Shown here: piece after piece, positions 33,264 to 42,750 of the stretch
Layout: each line of letters begins with the position of its first letter
Position numbering within the stretch: the stretch's first letter is position 1
NCBI GenBank assembly: GCA_903938815.1
Contig: CAJAES010000031.1
Location: forward strand, 79,690-143,689
Origin: an uncultured beta proteobacterium
GTDB taxonomy: Bacteria; Pseudomonadota; Gammaproteobacteria; Burkholderiales; Burkholderiaceae_C
Direction of reading: 5' to 3'
Length of the DNA: 64,000 nucleotides
Notes under the pieces: model-generated
Told to the model about the DNA's origin: nothing
Databases searched by the model: none
Seen by the model: the letters and a program-made list of their open reading frames with translations, nothing else
Made by a program: the position numbers and the translations under genes

Positions 33264-33835
33264 TGAGCAAGGCCTTCACGCGCGAACAGGAAGCCGACGA
33301 CCAGGACGACGATGAATCGCCGGGCCTGCCGGCCCTGCCCGCGGGTGCGCGGAACTACATCACCCCGGCCGGGTATCGGCGCCTGCGCGAGGAATTGATG
33401 TCGCTGCTGGACGCCGAGCGTCCGAAGATCGTCGAGGTGGTTTCCTGGGCGGCCAAGAACGGCGACCGCAGCGAGAACGGAGACTACCTCTACGGCAAGA
33501 AGCGCCTGCGCGAGATCGACCGCCGCATCCGCTTCCTGACGAAACGGCTCGACATCGCCGAGGTGGCCGACCCGTCCGCCCATAACGGACGTGATCAGGT
33601 CTTCTTCGGCGCCACCGTCACCTACGCCAACGCGATCGGCGACGAACGCACCGTCACCATCAAGGGCATCGACGAATCCGACAGCCTGGCGGGCGAGGTG
33701 AGCTGGATCTCCCCGATCGCGCGGGCACTGCTCAAGGCGCGCGAGGGCGACGAGGTCTCGCTCGTCACGCCGGGCGGCGTGGAGCGCATCGAGGTGATCG
33801 AGGTCAGGTACCCGGCGCCCGAGGCCGCCGCCTGA
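33263..33835 (+). CDS. greB: Transcript cleavage factor GreB
   Basis: The product has 190 residues with an acidic N-terminal extension (DDQDDDE). The coiled-coil tip carries NGDRSENGDYLYGKKRLREIDRRI with the acidic pair that reaches the RNA polymerase active site, and the C-terminal FKBP-like domain has VTYANAIGDERTVTIKGIDE and SPIARALLKAREGDEV. It rescues backtracked polymerase by stimulating RNA cleavage. It is convergent with spoT, 21 bp apart; an imperfect dyad CCTGAC/GTCAGG (33831-33861) straddles both stops. Confidence 0.96.
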   Translation: MSKAFTREQEADDQDDDESPGLPALPAGARNYITPAGYRRLREELMSLLDAERPKIVEVVSWAAKNGDRSENGDYLYGKKRLREIDRRIRFLTKRLDIAEVADPSAHNGRDQVFFGATVTYANAIGDERTVTIKGIDESDSLAGEVSWISPIARALLKAREGDEVSLVTPGGVERIEVIEVRYPAPEAAA

Positions 33836-33856
33836 CACGGCCGGCCACGGCCCTCG

Positions 33857-36142
33857 TCAGGGCTTGAGGCGAGAGACCTTCAGCACGGTGGGTACGCGGC
33901 GCAGGATGCGCAGCACGTCGGCCAGATGCTGGCGGTCGCGCACGCTGATCAGCAGGCGCAGTTCCGTCGTTTCGCTGGCCGGTTCCTGGCCCATATCCAG
34001 GTGCATGATGTCCGCCTCGGCGGAACTGATGGCCGAGGCCATCTGCGCCAGGACGCCCTTGCCGTTCTGCACCAGCGCGACGATGGTGGTCTCGAAGGTG
34101 CGGTCGAGCTCGTCGGACCATTCCACCGGGATCCACCGCTCCGGGTCGCGCTCGTAGAGGCGCTTGCCGACATGGCATTCGGTGGTGTGCACGAGCAGGC
34201 CCTCGCCGCGGCCCAGGTAGCCCGCGATGGCGTCGCCCGGGATCGGCCGGCAGCAGAGCGCCAGCCGGATCGAGGCACCTTCGCTGCCGTCCACGAACAC
34301 CACGCCCTGCATCGGCGTGGCGTCGTCGCTCGCGTAGCGGCCGAGCGTGAGCGTGACGGCGTCGGGCCGGTTGCCGCGTTCGATCAGCAGCGCGGCCAGA
34401 CGCTTCGCGACGATGATGGCGATCTTGCGGCCCAGCCCCAGGTCGACCATCAGTTCGGCCCGGCTGCGGTTGCCGCTCCAGCGCGTGATCTGCTGCCACA
34501 GGGCGGCGGCGTCTTCGTCGGAAGGGTCGCCGCTGGGCAGCTTCAGGCCTTCGGCGCGCAGCGCCTGCGCCAGCATCTTCTCGCCGAGCGCCAGCGATTC
34601 CTCCTGCTCGAGGTTCTTCAGGTAATGGCGGATCTTGGAGCGCGCCCGCCCGGTGCGGACGATGTTCAGCCAGCCCGGGTTGGGCCGCGCGCCGGGCGCG
34701 GTGATGACCTCGACGACGTCGCCGCTCTTGAGTTCGGTGCGCAGGGCCACCGGCTCGCTGTTGACCTTGGCCGCCACCGTGTGGTCGCCGACGTCGGAGT
34801 GGATGGCGTAGGCGAAGTCCACCGGCGTCGCGCCGCGCGGCAGCGCCAGGATCTTGCTCTTGGGCGTGAAGACGTAGACGGCGTCGGGGAACAGGTCGAT
34901 CTTGACGTGCTCGAGGAACTCGGTGGAGTCGCGCGTCTCGTCCTGGATGTCCAGCAGCGACTGCAGCCACATGGCGCCCAGCCGCTGCGCATCGGCGGCC
35001 GCGTTGCCTTCCTTGTCACTGGTCTTGTAGAGCCAGTGCGCGGCGATGCCCTTCTCGGCCACCGCATGCATGGCCTCGGTGCGGATCTGGAACTCCACCG
35101 GCGTGCCCAGCGGGCTCACCAGCGTGGTGTGCAGCGACTGGTAACCGTTGGCCTTCGGGATGGCGATGTAGTCCTTGAACCGCCCGGGCACCGGCTTGTA
35201 GAGCTGGTGCAGCACGCCGAGCGAGCGGTAGCACTCATCGAGCGTGCCGACGACGATGCGGAATCCGAAGATGTCGTTCACCTGCGCGAAGCCGTCGTGC
35301 TTCTCGCGCATCTTGCGGTAGATCGAGAAGATGGTCTTCTCGCGGCCCGAGACGCCCACCTTGATCTTGTGCTTGCCGAACGCGGCCACGACCTCGTTCT
35401 GGACCCGCTCGACGATGTCGCGGCGGTACCCGCGCGAGCGCTGCACGGCCTTGGCCAGCGCGGCGCGCCGCCAGGGGTACAGGTGCTCGAAGGAAAGATC
35501 CTGCAGTTCGCGGTAGACCTCGTTCAGGCCGAGCCGGTGCGCGATGGGCGCGTAGATGTCGAGCGTCTCGCGGGCGATGCGCTGCCGCTTGCTGGGCGCC
35601 ATGGCGGCCATGGTGCGCATGTTGTGCAGGCGGTCCGCCAGCTTGACGAGGATCACGCGGACATCGCGCGACATCGCGAGCAGCATCTTGCGGAAGGACT
35701 CCGCCTGCCCTTCCTCGCGGGTGTTGAACTGCAGCCGGTCGAGTTTCGTGAGGCCGTCGACGAGGTCGGCCGTCGGCGCGCCGAAGCGTTCGATGAGTTC
35801 CGTCTTGGTGACGCCCTTGTCCTCGATCGTGTCGTGCATCAGCGCGGCCATGATGGCCTGCACGTCGAGCTTCCAGTCGGCGCACAGGCCGGCCACCGCG
35901 ATCGGGTGCGTGATGTACGGCTGACCGCTGGCGCGGAACTGTCCGAGGTGCGCCTCGTCGGCGAACTTGTAGGCTTCGCGCACCTGTTTCTGGTCGCCCT
36001 TGCCCAGGTACGAGAGCTTGGCGGTGAGCGCATCGAAGGAATCCGCCTCAGCCGTGGCCGGTACCGACGCGGCGACGGCTACGCGCTGCAGCCCTAGCAG
36101 CGCGGTCGGCAGCAGTTCAGCGGCCAGCGAGCGGATTCCCAT
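33857..36142 (-). CDS. spoT: Bifunctional (p)ppGpp synthetase/hydrolase SpoT
   Basis: The product has 761 residues with the full RSH layout: HD hydrolase (H79, HDTIED at 103-108), synthetase (FGFRIVVGTLDECYRSLGVLH, ANGYQSLHTTLVSP), TGS (VYVFTPKSKILALPRGATPVDFAYAIHSDVG) and C-terminal ACT. The RFKD motif in PGRFKDYIAIPK marks a bifunctional rather than RelA-like synthetase, and the hydrolase residues are intact. It makes and degrades the stringent alarmone. It lies 45 bp after the DUF4148-like gene on the same strand and is separated from rpoZ, its frequent neighbour, by about 5.7 kb. Confidence 0.97.
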   Translation of the reverse strand: MGIRSLAAELLPTALLGLQRVAVAASVPATAEADSFDALTAKLSYLGKGDQKQVREAYKFADEAHLGQFRASGQPYITHPIAVAGLCADWKLDVQAIMAALMHDTIEDKGVTKTELIERFGAPTADLVDGLTKLDRLQFNTREEGQAESFRKMLLAMSRDVRVILVKLADRLHNMRTMAAMAPSKRQRIARETLDIYAPIAHRLGLNEVYRELQDLSFEHLYPWRRAALAKAVQRSRGYRRDIVERVQNEVVAAFGKHKIKVGVSGREKTIFSIYRKMREKHDGFAQVNDIFGFRIVVGTLDECYRSLGVLHQLYKPVPGRFKDYIAIPKANGYQSLHTTLVSPLGTPVEFQIRTEAMHAVAEKGIAAHWLYKTSDKEGNAAADAQRLGAMWLQSLLDIQDETRDSTEFLEHVKIDLFPDAVYVFTPKSKILALPRGATPVDFAYAIHSDVGDHTVAAKVNSEPVALRTELKSGDVVEVITAPGARPNPGWLNIVRTGRARSKIRHYLKNLEQEESLALGEKMLAQALRAEGLKLPSGDPSDEDAAALWQQITRWSGNRSRAELMVDLGLGRKIAIIVAKRLAALLIERGNRPDAVTLTLGRYASDDATPMQGVVFVDGSEGASIRLALCCRPIPGDAIAGYLGRGEGLLVHTTECHVGKRLYERDPERWIPVEWSDELDRTFETTIVALVQNGKGVLAQMASAISSAEADIMHLDMGQEPASETTELRLLISVRDRQHLADVLRILRRVPTVLKVSRLKP

Positions 36143-36163
36143 GGGCTTGAATGTAGCCCGAAC

Positions 36164-36182
36164 CGCGGGGCCCGGCCCCGCG
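36164..36182 (-). terminator. GC hairpin between DUF4148-like gene and spoT
   Basis: CGCGGGG-CCCGG-CCCCGCG forms a 7-bp stem with a 5-base loop. No U-run follows on the minus strand, so it may be only an attenuator or a chance GC dyad rather than a functional terminator. Confidence 0.3.
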
Positions 36183-36187
36183 CGGGG

Positions 36188-36535
36188 TCAGCGGGCGTTG
36201 CCGGCCAGTCGCGTGGTGCCGGCATTCACCGGCAGGCTGTCGGTGAAGCCCCAGGACTCGGCGTTGATGCGGTCGAGTTCGCCGCTGCGGATCGCGGCCA
36301 GCGTTTCGGCGCGCACGGCTTCGCGGCTGCGCAGCACCGGTGCGGTGAATGCCGACTGGATCTGCTGCGCTTCATGCAGCGAACCCGAGCGCACGGCCTG
36401 GGCGGCTTCGGCCTGGACGGCTGCGCGCGAGGTCACGGCCAGGGTGAACGGCGCATCCGGGGTGGCTTCCTGGGCAACGGCGGCGCCGGCGCAGAACACG
36501 AGAGCGAGGGAAGCGATCAGGGAGGTGGTCTTCAT
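36188..36535 (-). CDS. DUF4148-like small exported protein
   Basis: From ATG 36535, after AAGGAAC, the 115 residues comprise signal peptide MKTTSLIASLALVFCAGAAVAQ and a mature part made of repeating Arg-Ala-rich helices (SRAAVQAEAAQAVRSGSL, SREAVRAETLAAIRSGELD). The (R)xxVxAExxxAxRxG(E/S)L repeat is the DUF4148 pattern found in many Burkholderiales copies. Function unknown. It is divergent from the two-component regulator, with a palindromic box between them, and may be a target of that system. Confidence 0.82.
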   Translation of the reverse strand: MKTTSLIASLALVFCAGAAVAQEATPDAPFTLAVTSRAAVQAEAAQAVRSGSLHEAQQIQSAFTAPVLRSREAVRAETLAAIRSGELDRINAESWGFTDSLPVNAGTTRLAGNAR

Positions 36536-36648
36536 GGTGGGTTCCTTGGTGATGGACAGGGGTGAGCGGGAATTCGGTTGGCAGGGAAGGCGGGTCGCCG
36601 ACCGTGGAATGAACTTTGACCACCCCAACCGACGCCTGCCCGACAGCT

Positions 36649-36668
36649 GGATGACAAATTCGTAATCC
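36649..36668. promoter_or_regulatory. CusR/CopR-like palindromic box
   Basis: GGATGACAAATTCGTAATCC is a 20-bp palindrome with two mismatched pairs, 34 bp before the response-regulator start and about 113 bp before the DUF4148-like start. TGACAAATTCGTAA resembles the copper/metal box recognised by CusR, CopR and PcoR regulators. It is a likely autoregulatory site for the adjacent two-component system. Confidence 0.6.
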
Positions 36669-36702
36669 AGCGCGCGCTCCGGAACTGGCACCATTCGTCC
36701 CC

Positions 36703-37389
36703 ATGAGACTTCTGGTAATCGAAGACGAGGTCAAGCTCGCCCAGTACCTGCACAAGGGGCTGAGCGAGAACGGCCACGTCGTGGACCTGGCGCACGACGG
36801 CATCGAGGGCCGGCGTCTGGCGCTGGGCGGCGACTATGACCTCGTGCTGCTGGACCTGATGCTTCCGGGCGTCGACGGCTTCGGAGTGCTGTCCGCCATC
36901 CGGGCCGGGAAGCGCCAGCTGCCGGTGCTGATGCTCACGGCGCGCGACAAGGTCGAGGACCGCGTGCGCGGCCTCGAGCAGGGCGCCGACGATTACCTCG
37001 TCAAGCCGTTCGCGTTCTCCGAGCTGCTGGCACGCGTGGGCGCGCTGCTGCGGCGCGGCAGCAACGGCGCGGCGCAGGCCCCTACCGAACTGCGTCTGGC
37101 CGACCTCGAGGTCGATCTGCTGAGCCGCCGCGCCACGCGTGCCGGCGAGCGCCTGGACCTCACGGCCAAGGAGTTCAGTCTGCTCGCACTGCTGCTGCGC
37201 CGGCGCGGCCAGATCCTGTCGCGCACCACGCTCGCCGAGCAGGTCTGGGACATGAACTTCGACTCCGACACCAACGTGGTGGAGGTGGCCGTGCGCCGCC
37301 TTCGCGCGAAGATGGACGATCCCTTTCCTTCCAAGCTGCTGCACACCGTGCGCGGCATGGGCTATGTGCTCGAGGAGAGGGCGGCATGA
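36703..37389 (+). CDS. OmpR-family response regulator, heavy-metal type
   Basis: The product has 228 residues. The receiver opens [30 protein letters not shown], with the phosphoacceptor Asp in [15 protein letters not shown] and the conserved Lys in [17 protein letters not shown]. The winged-helix output domain follows ([51 protein letters not shown], in outline). The wording [24 protein letters not shown] is typical of CusR/CzcR/IrlR metal regulators. It overlaps the kinase gene by ATGA and has a candidate metal box upstream. No metal pump gene lies nearby, so the stimulus is not proven. Confidence 0.95.
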   Translation: MRLLVIEDEVKLAQYLHKGLSENGHVVDLAHDGIEGRRLALGGDYDLVLLDLMLPGVDGFGVLSAIRAGKRQLPVLMLTARDKVEDRVRGLEQGADDYLVKPFAFSELLARVGALLRRGSNGAAQAPTELRLADLEVDLLSRRATRAGERLDLTAKEFSLLALLLRRRGQILSRTTLAEQVWDMNFDSDTNVVEVAVRRLRAKMDDPFPSKLLHTVRGMGYVLEERAA

Positions 37390-38741
37390 GCCTGTGTTCG
37401 TACTCGATCAGCAAGCGCGTCTCGAAGAAGCTGGCGCTGTTCACCATGCTGGTGCTGGGCGTGCTTTTCGCGCTGACCTGGGGCATGGTGAAGGTCATGC
37501 TGATCGAACGCAACGAGCAGGACCTGCATGCCCGCTGCGAACTGGTGTCCGGCATCGTGGCGCTGGAGGCCCGGGAAGGCGGCGAGACCGCCTTGCTGTC
37601 CCGGCTGCGGTCGGATGCCGCCATGCGCGCCAGCACCCGGCTCGAGGTCTGGCGTGCCGACGGCAGCCTGCTGTATGCCGACCCCGAATTTGTCGCGGCG
37701 TCGATGTCCGAGCACCGGCAGACACGCGATTTCAGCATCGACACCCCAGGCGTCGCGGGCGGCAGCGTCCGCGCCCGCTACACGGTCGACTACGCCCGCG
37801 ACGCGGCCATGGGCACTCGCTGGGCCTGGATCCTCACGTTCGTGACGCTCGCGGCCGGCGCTCTGGTGGGCGGCGGCAGCTGGTGGCATGTGCGCCGCGG
37901 CCTGAGCCCGCTGCGCGAGCTGGCCGGGCAGACGCGCGCGATATCTCCGAGCCAGCTCGAGCGCCGCCTCACGCTCACCGACCCGGCCGAGGAGCTGGTG
38001 CCCTGGGTGCATCAGTTCAACGCGCTGATGGACCGCCTGCAGACGGCCTACGTGCAGCTGGAATCCTTCAATGCCGACGTGGCGCACGAACTGCGCACAC
38101 CGCTGGCCACGCTGATCGGCCAGACCGAGGTGACGCTCTCTCGCGAGCGCGATGTCGAGGCCCTGCGCGACACGCTGGTTTCCAACCTCGAGGAAATGCA
38201 GCGGATGTCGGCCCTGGTCAACGACATGCTCTTCCTGTCGCAGGCCGACCGCGGCGCCACGGCGCGGCGCGGTGCGGCCGTGAGCCTTGCCGAGGTGGCG
38301 CAGCAGGTGACCGAGTTCCACGAAGGCACGCTGGAGGATGCCGGCCTGAAGCTGCGCATCGATGGCGATGCCAGCGTGGCCGTGGACGTGCCCCTGTTCA
38401 AGCGCGCCCTGTCCAACCTGCTGGGCAATGCCACGCGCTTCGCGGCGCCCGGCTCCACGGTGGTGGTGGCCATCGCCGCCGACGCCCCCGGCGCCCCCGA
38501 TGCCCCCGAGCAGGTGCGCGTGACGGTCGAGAACGCCGGCGTCGGCATCGAGCCTGCAGACTTGCCTCGCCTGTTCGACCGCTTTTTCCGCGTCGACAGC
38601 TCGCGCTGCTGCGAGGACGGCCAGCACCACGGCCTGGGGCTCGCCATCGTGGCGGCCATCGCGCGCATGCACGCAGGGCGCACGCTTGCCGAATCCGCGG
38701 CGGGCACCACCCGCGTGGGGTTCACGCTCGCGACGCACTGA
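37386..38741 (+). CDS. Sensor histidine kinase, heavy-metal (CusS/CzcS) type
   Basis: The product has 451 residues: TM1 near 18-38, a periplasmic domain to about 135, TM2 near 145-165, HAMP, then the H-box [20 protein letters not shown]-box [13 protein letters not shown]-box [12 protein letters not shown] and G-box [29 protein letters not shown] with AIARMH matches the CusS group. The periplasmic part has several acidic and His/Met residues but no obvious metal motif. The C-terminal ATPase contains an adjacent RCC pair. Forms one operon with the regulator. Confidence 0.95.
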   Translation: MSLCSYSISKRVSKKLALFTMLVLGVLFALTWGMVKVMLIERNEQDLHARCELVSGIVALEAREGGETALLSRLRSDAAMRASTRLEVWRADGSLLYADPEFVAASMSEHRQTRDFSIDTPGVAGGSVRARYTVDYARDAAMGTRWAWILTFVTLAAGALVGGGSWWHVRRGLSPLRELAGQTRAISPSQLERRLTLTDPAEELVPWVHQFNALMDRLQTAYVQLESFNADVAHELRTPLATLIGQTEVTLSRERDVEALRDTLVSNLEEMQRMSALVNDMLFLSQADRGATARRGAAVSLAEVAQQVTEFHEGTLEDAGLKLRIDGDASVAVDVPLFKRALSNLLGNATRFAAPGSTVVVAIAADAPGAPDAPEQVRVTVENAGVGIEPADLPRLFDRFFRVDSSRCCEDGQHHGLGLAIVAAIARMHAGRTLAESAAGTTRVGFTLATH

Positions 38742-38747
38742 GGCCTG

Positions 38748-38785
38748 GCCTGTCGGGTGCGCCTGTCGGGTGTGCCTGTCTGGCA
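38748..38785. repeat. Three 13-bp tandem repeats
   Basis: GCCTGTCGGGTGC (38748-38760), GCCTGTCGGGTGT (38761-38773) and a degenerate GCCTGTCTGGCA (38774-38785) stand in tandem between the convergent kinase and sigma-54 activator genes. This may be replication slippage in non-coding DNA. No terminator-like hairpin was seen in the unit itself. Confidence 0.7.
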
Positions 38786-38808
38786 AGCCCCCGGGCCCGC
38801 CCGGCGCC

Positions 38809-40266
<1,458 letters not shown>

Positions 40267-40317
40267 GGGAGGGATTCCGGTGAGCTTTCGGCGAGGCTGC
40301 CATGGCGTGACAGTGAG

Positions 40318-40331
40318 TGCCAATAATGGCA
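40318..40331. promoter_or_regulatory. Inverted repeat, candidate enhancer site for the sigma-54 activator
   Basis: TGCCA-ATAA-TGGCA is a perfect inverted repeat about 120 bp upstream of the candidate -24/-12 element, the usual distance for a sigma-54 activator site. It lies 52 bp before the activator's own start, so it could serve autoregulation as well. Confidence 0.45.
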
Positions 40332-40437
40332 TCAACTGCCAGGTTTGTCCCTTTCTGGGCGTATCCGTGCCATGTGCAGTACTGCCCGTTCAAGCGCAAG
40401 TGCTTGTCGCGCAACGAGTCTTTCCGCGCGTGCGGCT

Positions 40438-40453
40438 TGGCATGCATCTTGAT
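40438..40453 (+). promoter_or_regulatory. Weak -24/-12 (sigma-54-like) element before the Rieske gene
   Basis: TGGCATGCATCTTGAT resembles TGGCACG-N4-TTGC(A/T). The -24 GG and the spacing are right, but the -12 GC is GA here, which normally weakens such promoters. It lies 46 bp before the ATG at 40499. It is supported mainly by the divergent sigma-54 activator gene. Confidence 0.35.
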
Positions 40454-40498
40454 AGGTTGAGGGGTATACATCGATCGACACTTCGCAGGAGTACCGCC

Positions 40499-41104
40499 AT
40501 GACCGAACAAGCCTTCGTCGCACCCACCGGGCCGGATCCGGATCGCCGTTTCTGGCTGATGGCCACCGGCGCTGCGGGAAGCGTTGCAGCCGTCACGACC
40601 GCCGTGCCCTTCGTCTCGACCTTCACGCCCAGCGAACGTGCCAAGGCCATGGGCGCCGCCGTCGAAGTCGACATCGGTGACCTGGCGCCCGGCGCCATGA
40701 AGACCGTGGAATGGCGCGGCAAGCCCGTGTGGGTGGTGCGTCGCACCCCGGAGATGCTGGCCGCGCTGGCCACGCAGGACGCGGCGCTGGCCGACCCCAC
40801 GTCTCGCCGCGACGATCTGCCCGAGGCCCTGCGCAACCCCGGCCGCTCGGCGCGGCCCGAGTTCTTCGTCGCCATCGGCATCTGCACCCACCTGGGCTGC
40901 TCGCCGACGGCCGTGCCCGTGGGCAGCGCCAACCCGAGCGTGGGCAACGACTGGCAGGGCGGTTTCTTCTGCCCGTGCCACGGCTCCACGTTCGACGGCG
41001 CCGGCCGGGTGTTCAAGGACAAGCCCGCGCCGACGAACCTGGAGATCCCGCCTCACCGCTACGTGAGCGACACGCGCATCGTCATCGGCGAGGCCGTGGC
41101 CTGA
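40499..41104 (+). CDS. petA: Rieske iron-sulfur protein (PetA-like), stand-alone gene
   Basis: The start ATG 40499 follows CGCAGGAG. The product has 201 residues: a Tat-type anchor (DRRFWLMATGAAGSVAAVTTAVP), a hinge and the [2Fe-2S] domain with CTHLGC (129-134) and CPCHGS (158-163), all ligands intact (C129, H131, C158, H161). Size and motifs are those of the cytochrome bc1 Rieske subunit. However, no cytochrome b or c1 gene follows; the next gene is a methyltransferase. It may be a second Rieske protein that swaps into bc1 or serves another complex. It is divergent from a sigma-54 activator. Confidence 0.9.
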   Translation: MTEQAFVAPTGPDPDRRFWLMATGAAGSVAAVTTAVPFVSTFTPSERAKAMGAAVEVDIGDLAPGAMKTVEWRGKPVWVVRRTPEMLAALATQDAALADPTSRRDDLPEALRNPGRSARPEFFVAIGICTHLGCSPTAVPVGSANPSVGNDWQGGFFCPCHGSTFDGAGRVFKDKPAPTNLEIPPHRYVSDTRIVIGEAVA

Positions 41105-41118
41105 ATCACAATCCCGCC

Positions 41119-41742
41119 ATGTCGAACCCCACGCCGGACGCTGCCGACCACTGGAACCGCCGCTACGCCAGCGAGGATTTCCTGTTCGGCACCGAAGCCA
41201 ACGCCTGGCTACAGGCGAATGCCGGTGTCTGGCCGCGCGGCGCGCGCGTGCTCTGCGTGGCCGATGGCGAGGGCCGCAACAGCGTCTGGCTGGCCGGGCG
41301 GGGTCTGCATGTTTCGGCCTTCGACATCGCCGAGGTGGGTGTTGCCAAGGCGCGCAGGCTGGCCGCACATCACGGCGTGACTGTGGGCTTCCAGGTGTCC
41401 GGGGTCGACGATTTCGCCTGGCCCGAAGCCGCGTTCGACGGCATCGCGGCCATCTTCGTGCAGTTCGCGGACCCGGCCCTGCGCGAGCGCATGTTCAGCC
41501 GCATGGCTGCCAGCCTCAAGCCCGGCGGCACGCTGCTGCTGCAGGGCTACACCCCGCGCCAGCTGCACTACCGCACCGGCGGGCCGCCCCAGGTGGAGCA
41601 CCTCTACACCCCCGAACTGCTGCGCGGCGCCTTCCCGACGCTGGAGATCGTGACGCTGACCGAGTACGAAGCCGATGTGGCCGAAGGCAGTGGCCACCAC
41701 GGACGCTCGGCGCTCATCGGGCTGGTGGCGCGCCGCCCCTGA
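41119..41742 (+). CDS. SAM-dependent methyltransferase (class I)
   Basis: From ATG 41119 the product has 207 residues. It begins HWNRRYASEDFLFGTEANAWL, has the SAM site VLCVADGEGRNSVWLAGRGLHVSAFDI and the later motif FVQFADPALRERMF followed by LKPGGTLLLQGYTPRQL. The W..RY....F.FG..PN..L opening is shared with TehB-like and thiopurine-type methyltransferases. The substrate is unknown. It lies 14 bp after the Rieske stop, same strand, and may be co-transcribed with it. Confidence 0.9.
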   Translation: MSNPTPDAADHWNRRYASEDFLFGTEANAWLQANAGVWPRGARVLCVADGEGRNSVWLAGRGLHVSAFDIAEVGVAKARRLAAHHGVTVGFQVSGVDDFAWPEAAFDGIAAIFVQFADPALRERMFSRMAASLKPGGTLLLQGYTPRQLHYRTGGPPQVEHLYTPELLRGAFPTLEIVTLTEYEADVAEGSGHHGRSALIGLVARRP

Positions 41743-41826
41743 ACGCGGGTTCGGCGGGCGAGGCGCCGACGGACGCCCTGAGGCGGCTGGGGTGGGAATG
41801 ATCGCCCTCAGGCCACAGAAATGACA

Positions 41827-41848
41827 ACGGGCGCCCGAGGGCGCCCGT
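41827..41848 (-). terminator. Terminator downstream of rpoZ
   Basis: ACGGGCGCCC and GGGCGCCCGT are perfect reverse complements around GA, giving a long GC stem (the closing bases would open to form the loop). On the minus strand it is followed by TTGTCATTT, moderately T-rich. It should end the gmk-rpoZ transcript and may also stop the convergent methyltransferase transcript. Confidence 0.7.
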
Positions 41849-41867
41849 GGCAGGAAGGCGAACCGGT

Positions 41868-42071
41868 TTAGACCGGAACCTTCTTCAGCATCTCGATGCC
41901 GATCTCGCCAGCGGCGATCTCGCGCAGCGCGGTCACGCCGGGCTTGTTCTTGGTCTCGACCTTCGGCGCGTGACCCTGGCTCAGCATGCGGGCGCGGTAG
42001 GTTGCCGCCAGCACGAGCTGGAAGCGGTTGGGGATGCGATTCAGACAGTCTTCAACGGTGATGCGTGCCAT
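41868..42071 (-). CDS. rpoZ: RNA polymerase omega subunit
   Basis: The product has 67 residues from ATG 42071, after [36 protein letters not shown] is the diagnostic omega N-terminus, and [20 protein letters not shown] completes the fold. It stabilises beta-prime and helps form the ppGpp site on RNA polymerase. It follows gmk by 16 bp. spoT, commonly next in this gene order, is about 5.7 kb further on. Confidence 0.97.
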   Translation of the reverse strand: MARITVEDCLNRIPNRFQLVLAATYRARMLSQGHAPKVETKNKPGVTALREIAAGEIGIEMLKKVPV

Positions 42072-42087
42072 GGGCCGTGCTCCTGGG

Positions 42088-42717
42088 TCAGCTGAGTCCA
42101 AGCGCCGCGAACACCTGCGAGCCGTGTCGCAACTGTGCAGCGTACTTGAGGCGCTGGGAATGAACGACCGTCTTCAGGTCGAACAGCGCCGTCTCGAACA
42201 AGCCGTTGATGATAACAAAGTCGAAGTGCCGGGCCTGGGCGACCTCTTCGCGGGCATTCACCATGCGCGTGGCGATGGTCTCCGGGCCGTCTTCGCCACG
42301 CCGCAGCAGGCGCTGCCTGAGCTCTTCCCAGCTCGGCGGCAGGATGAAGATCAGCACCGCGTGCGGGAAGATGCGCTTGATCTGGACGGCGCCTTGCCAG
42401 TCGATCTCGAGGACGACGTCGTCGCCGCCCTCGAGCCGCGCCTCGATGGCGGTGCGCGAGGTGCCGTACAGGTTGCCGTGCACCTCGGCCCATTCGAAGA
42501 ACTCGCCGCGCTCGGCCATCGTGCGGAACGACGGTTCGTCGATGAACCAGTATTCGCGCCCGTGCTGCTCCTGGCCGCGCGGTGCGCGAGTGGTGTGCGA
42601 CACCGATACCGCCAGCCGTGAATCGAGCTGCAGCAGCGCCTTCACGAGGCTGGACTTGCCGGCCCCGCTGGGCGCGGCCACGACGAACAGGTTGCCTGGG
42701 GTGTCTTCGGGTCTCAT
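42088..42717 (-). CDS. gmk: Guanylate kinase
   Basis: The product has 209 residues. The P-loop is [19 protein letters not shown], the GMP-binding region reads [22 protein letters not shown], and [21 protein letters not shown] is the lid region. It phosphorylates GMP to GDP. The start lies 33 bp after the mutL stop and its end 16 bp before rpoZ, so it appears to belong to a long tsaE-amiC-mutL-gmk-rpoZ run. Confidence 0.97.
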   Translation of the reverse strand: MRPEDTPGNLFVVAAPSGAGKSSLVKALLQLDSRLAVSVSHTTRAPRGQEQHGREYWFIDEPSFRTMAERGEFFEWAEVHGNLYGTSRTAIEARLEGGDDVVLEIDWQGAVQIKRIFPHAVLIFILPPSWEELRQRLLRRGEDGPETIATRMVNAREEVAQARHFDFVIINGLFETALFDLKTVVHSQRLKYAAQLRHGSQVFAALGLS

Positions 42718-42750
42718 GGGGTCGGTATTGTCAGCCCTCGGCTGCCCAAT

